Source of the DNA: Paragonimus westermani
Lineage: Eukaryota; Platyhelminthes; Trematoda; Plagiorchiida; Troglotrematidae
Length of the DNA stretch: 64,000 bases
Direction of reading: 5' to 3'
NCBI GenBank assembly: GCA_008508345.1
Contig: QNGE01000901.1
Location: forward strand, 69,973-133,972
Shown: positions 61,492-64,000 of the stretch, in pieces
Numbering within the stretch: the stretch's first letter is position 1
Layout of the letters: every line of letters starts with the position of its first letter
Position numbers and translations under genes: made by a program
The notes under the pieces: model-generated
Told to the model about the DNA's origin: nothing
What the model saw: only the letters and a program-made list of their open reading frames with translations
Databases searched by the model: none

Positions 61492-63771
61492 CTGTAACGA
61501 AAAATTCAAGGCAACTAAACTTGAACTGAATTTATATGGATAAATAAATCGAAGCACCAGTCTCTTGATGACAATACACACAATTGTAAAGTAGAGTAAA
61601 CCTTCCGATAAATGTTTTGGCTTTCTCATTTCCATTCTTCCCCTGGAGCAAAATAACGTATGAGAACAAGAGATATCGAAACCTGTACATAACCCCCCAG
61701 TGTAATCTTACTTGCTGCCAAAAATAAATTCTACCATGAGACGAACTATATATATGCCTATCGCTTACTTGACTATTGTGGATTAACATCCTTACATAAT
61801 ATTCTAACTTGTTCATCGCCTTGTCACCTCGACAAGCAGCGTCAACAGTACTGTCTACTCACATCACTCCATTTGATCTCCTGACCATACTTTCCATAGA
61901 ACACCTTTTGCGATATGATAGTTTATGGATTTGCAAAACAGTAGCATCACAGTCTCGTCATATATGATACTAACTCTACTGACTGCATGAACATGACTGA
62001 AACAGCATCAAAACACAAAGGTTGTTAACAACGAACAAAAAACAGACGAAAACGTTATCAACACAAGTGGCCAGCTAGCTCTGTATTACCAATTTAGAAT
62101 ACGCAAATTCACAGTGGTTTTTGTACCAATTTTTTGTTCGTAATAGGCTGACTGTTCAGAGGTAACTGCAATGGACATGGAGTTATATAGAAAACGAGGT
62201 TATTCAAAAAATTTCCCTTAATCTTCGAAGTTAAACTGAGTGACCATCAATGAACAACGTTTGACGAGGTAAACACAAGTGTTGCACAGTTTTTTACTGG
62301 TCTGCTCCAGCCAACCGATACTGACTACTTTCTTGTAGTGATTACAAGGTTTCACGGTGTTCATATTCGAACTGAAAATTCATCTGAGTTCATAAGGTAC
62401 AACAGAATTGAACGTGGTTAGGACCAATAACTATTGGTACGGCCGGGTAAACCTCTAGCTCACTCGGTCAAAAAGCCTGTCCGTAACGCCTGCAACGAAA
62501 TGATTAATACTCGTTGAGATACAACCCGTTAAAAGATGCAGCTAAACCAAGCTGTCGATGTGCTTCTAAAAAATCCACAGGATTCGTTCTCTTGCCTGAA
62601 TATTCACCAGCCAAATACTGCAAAACCAGCACTTATCACCTCGTTTTCTTCAACTAACATAATGTAATTGTAGCGAGGGCTTCCTTGATTGTGTCGTTTT
62701 ATCACGCTTGAAAATGACATTCGTTTTAATCGGTCCCCAGTTCATTCAAACGCGTGGGGAAACATTTCTTTAATTTTACCTATTTCCTCACTGGAAATGC
62801 GCACCTGGACCTGAACCTCTCTTGTGATACTTCGTCAGTTTGCGATTGTTACCGTGTTTGTTTAGACAGAACAGAAATAATGTACCGAAAACTCCTCTTT
62901 TTATGATCTTGTATCCGGATATCATTGACTACTATTGAATAACTGGTTTCTGCAATACGACCTTGTTAGCAGCAGCTTAGACTGCCATTGTCTCCCAGAG
63001 TTACTGGATGAAGAATGGTCGTTGTAATTCAGTTTAGTAAAACTAGTATCACGGCTATTTAATAGTTTGATTACTTACAAAGTATGGTAAATTTTCTGGG
63101 TAATTACCCTAGCTCCTTGGAAGTACTCTTCGGTAAATAACAGGCCACGAGTAAATCTGACAAAAGAATTCCTCAATGATACCACGAAATGATCTTGGTA
63201 TTGTTAGTCACCCCATTTTCAGCATTCATGTCATTGCTGTTATCTTATCAAGTACACCAGTTTGAGAAAAATGGCAATAATCCAGACAACTGATTATTTT
63301 CCATTCTATCCAGATATTTCTTGACCCAGGAAGCTGTAGCCTATCAAACTGTGAAACTGAAAGACATCAGCTGCTGTCTAGCGTATATATATCATACGTT
63401 TCCGTAGTATGAGCCAGATCACTATTCAACGTACTAGTACAGAAGATAGCCTGGAACACAATATTCGTTTTGCAAAGTAAAACAGGGTTAATTTGCCAAG
63501 AGAGTCAACTTGGTACCCTCGGATCGCAATTGTGCAGTTCGTTGTGAAAGTAATTAGAACAGCTGTAAAGTCCTTAGCAGCAGTGTATTACCAAACGTCC
63601 ACCTGATTTAGTACCCACTGTCTTACATACATGCCACATTTGTTCACAAACAGAAAATTGATTAAGCACTGTCATACTGTTTGTTACTTGAATAGATGTT
63701 TATTACAACAATTGTGTATCTTAGTTAGCAGTGACATTCTATTAAATTTTGGATACAATTACACGGCTTAC
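61492..63771 (-). other. Receptor intron, 2.3 kb
   Basis: Bounded by A|GTAAGC at 63771 and TCGTTACAG at 61492. Nothing else seen. Confidence 0.9.
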
Positions 63772-63919
63772 TTGTTTGACACTGACTTGGGTTTGGACCC
63801 CAACAATAACGACGACCTTGAATTTGTGGACAAGATGTGTGGCAAGGGAGAGGAGTTGGTGATGTGATCCACATCTGCATACCTGAAGTTACTGACATCC
63901 AGGAATTCGTATTGTCAGA
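63772..63919 (-). CDS. EGFR: EGFR-like receptor, exon at L1 / cysteine-rich 1 boundary
   Basis: This is the most upstream exon visible. It encodes CHTSCPQ...YCWGPNPSQCQT, which matches the opening of the EGFR furin-like domain (C-x3-C...CWG-x-G). The donor GTAAGC follows at 63771, leaving phase 1 (A|). The 5' boundary is unresolved. I chose the acceptor after CCATCAG at 63920. An acceptor at 63883 is also possible, and the frame stays open to the window edge at 64000. The longer choices are favoured because NSWMSVTSG resembles the W-centred end of an L domain. L1 itself lies to the right, outside the window. Confidence 0.72.
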
Positions 63920-64000
63920 CTGATGGTCAAACGACATTGTTGATTGGGTTTGTGTGGTTATTTCAGTAGTGGGTACTTTCGAGTACTGAGTGGAGTAGGC

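Larger units (their letters stand above)
5078..64000 (-). other. EGFR: EGFR-family receptor tyrosine kinase gene, partial, overall structure
   Basis: One gene assembled from sixteen confident exons (plus one tentative) on the minus strand. The translated order is L1 end, cysteine-rich 1, L2, cysteine-rich 2, one membrane span, juxtamembrane, tyrosine kinase, which is the EGFR/ErbB layout. It would bind a growth-factor-type ligand outside the cell and phosphorylate tyrosines inside. Splice phases match at every confident junction, for example G|GT between 6452 and 5224, and GG|T between 47872 and 45962. The coding part seen is about 1,360 codons, already longer than complete human EGFR although both ends are missing. 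No promoter, start codon, stop codon or poly(A) site of this gene is in the window. Assignment to the family is secure; which flatworm paralogue it is cannot be told here. Confidence 0.93.

Overview
This window is nuclear DNA from an animal. It contains one split gene on the minus strand with introns of 0.9 to 10 kb, plus decayed retroelements of several kinds. The most likely source is a flatworm, probably a trematode or a relative. Three things point that way: non-LTR reverse-transcriptase remnants with an RTE/SR2-like character, Penelope-like elements, and an oversized EGFR-type receptor. The species cannot be named from sequence alone.

The host gene covers the window from about 5.1 kb to its right edge. 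I found sixteen exons by homology plus splice sites, and one further tentative exon. Every junction between confident exons keeps the reading frame, apart from the one place where the tentative exon is proposed, which is phase 1 to phase 1 with or without it. In order of translation (right to left) they encode: the end of L1 and the start of the first cysteine-rich domain (63.8, 61.4, 59.9 and 49.6 kb); the second ligand-binding L domain (47.9, 45.9, 42.1 tentative and 40.5 kb); a strongly enlarged second cysteine-rich domain (30.9, 29.6, 27.9 and 21.7 kb); the membrane span and a long juxtamembrane segment (17.8 kb); and a tyrosine kinase domain (11.3, 9.4, 6.5 and 5.1 kb). The signal peptide and most of L1 lie beyond the right edge. 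The end of the kinase C-lobe and the cytoplasmic tail were not found and probably lie beyond the left edge. The coding part seen is about 1,360 codons.

The introns hold the rest. At 1-1.1 kb is a frameshifted LINE reverse-transcriptase end, outside the recognised exons. At 18.5-19.2 kb and 24.4-25.5 kb are two Penelope-like remnants. At 26.9, 33.8 and perhaps 58.9 kb are tRNA-like (SINE-type) promoter boxes. At 32 kb is another LINE scrap. At 38.3-38.5 kb is a large palindrome whose two halves look like head-to-head repeat ends. At 50-52.6 kb, antisense to the receptor, lies a nearly complete Mutator-like (MULE) transposase with a micro-intron, DDE-type residues, a SWIM zinc finger and a PHD-like finger; it is broken by one frameshift and two stops. 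Next to it, at 52.9-53.6 kb, is an AT-microsatellite tract with four copies of a ~50-bp sequence arranged as two hairpins. A LINE ORF1-like zinc-knuckle remnant lies at 54.3-55.2 kb.

The most notable host-gene features are a ~68-residue insertion inside the kinase N-lobe between strands beta2 and beta3, the enlarged membrane-proximal cysteine-rich region, a ~110-residue juxtamembrane segment, a conserved dimerisation arm, and Ser in place of the Cys that covalent EGFR inhibitors use in the human protein.
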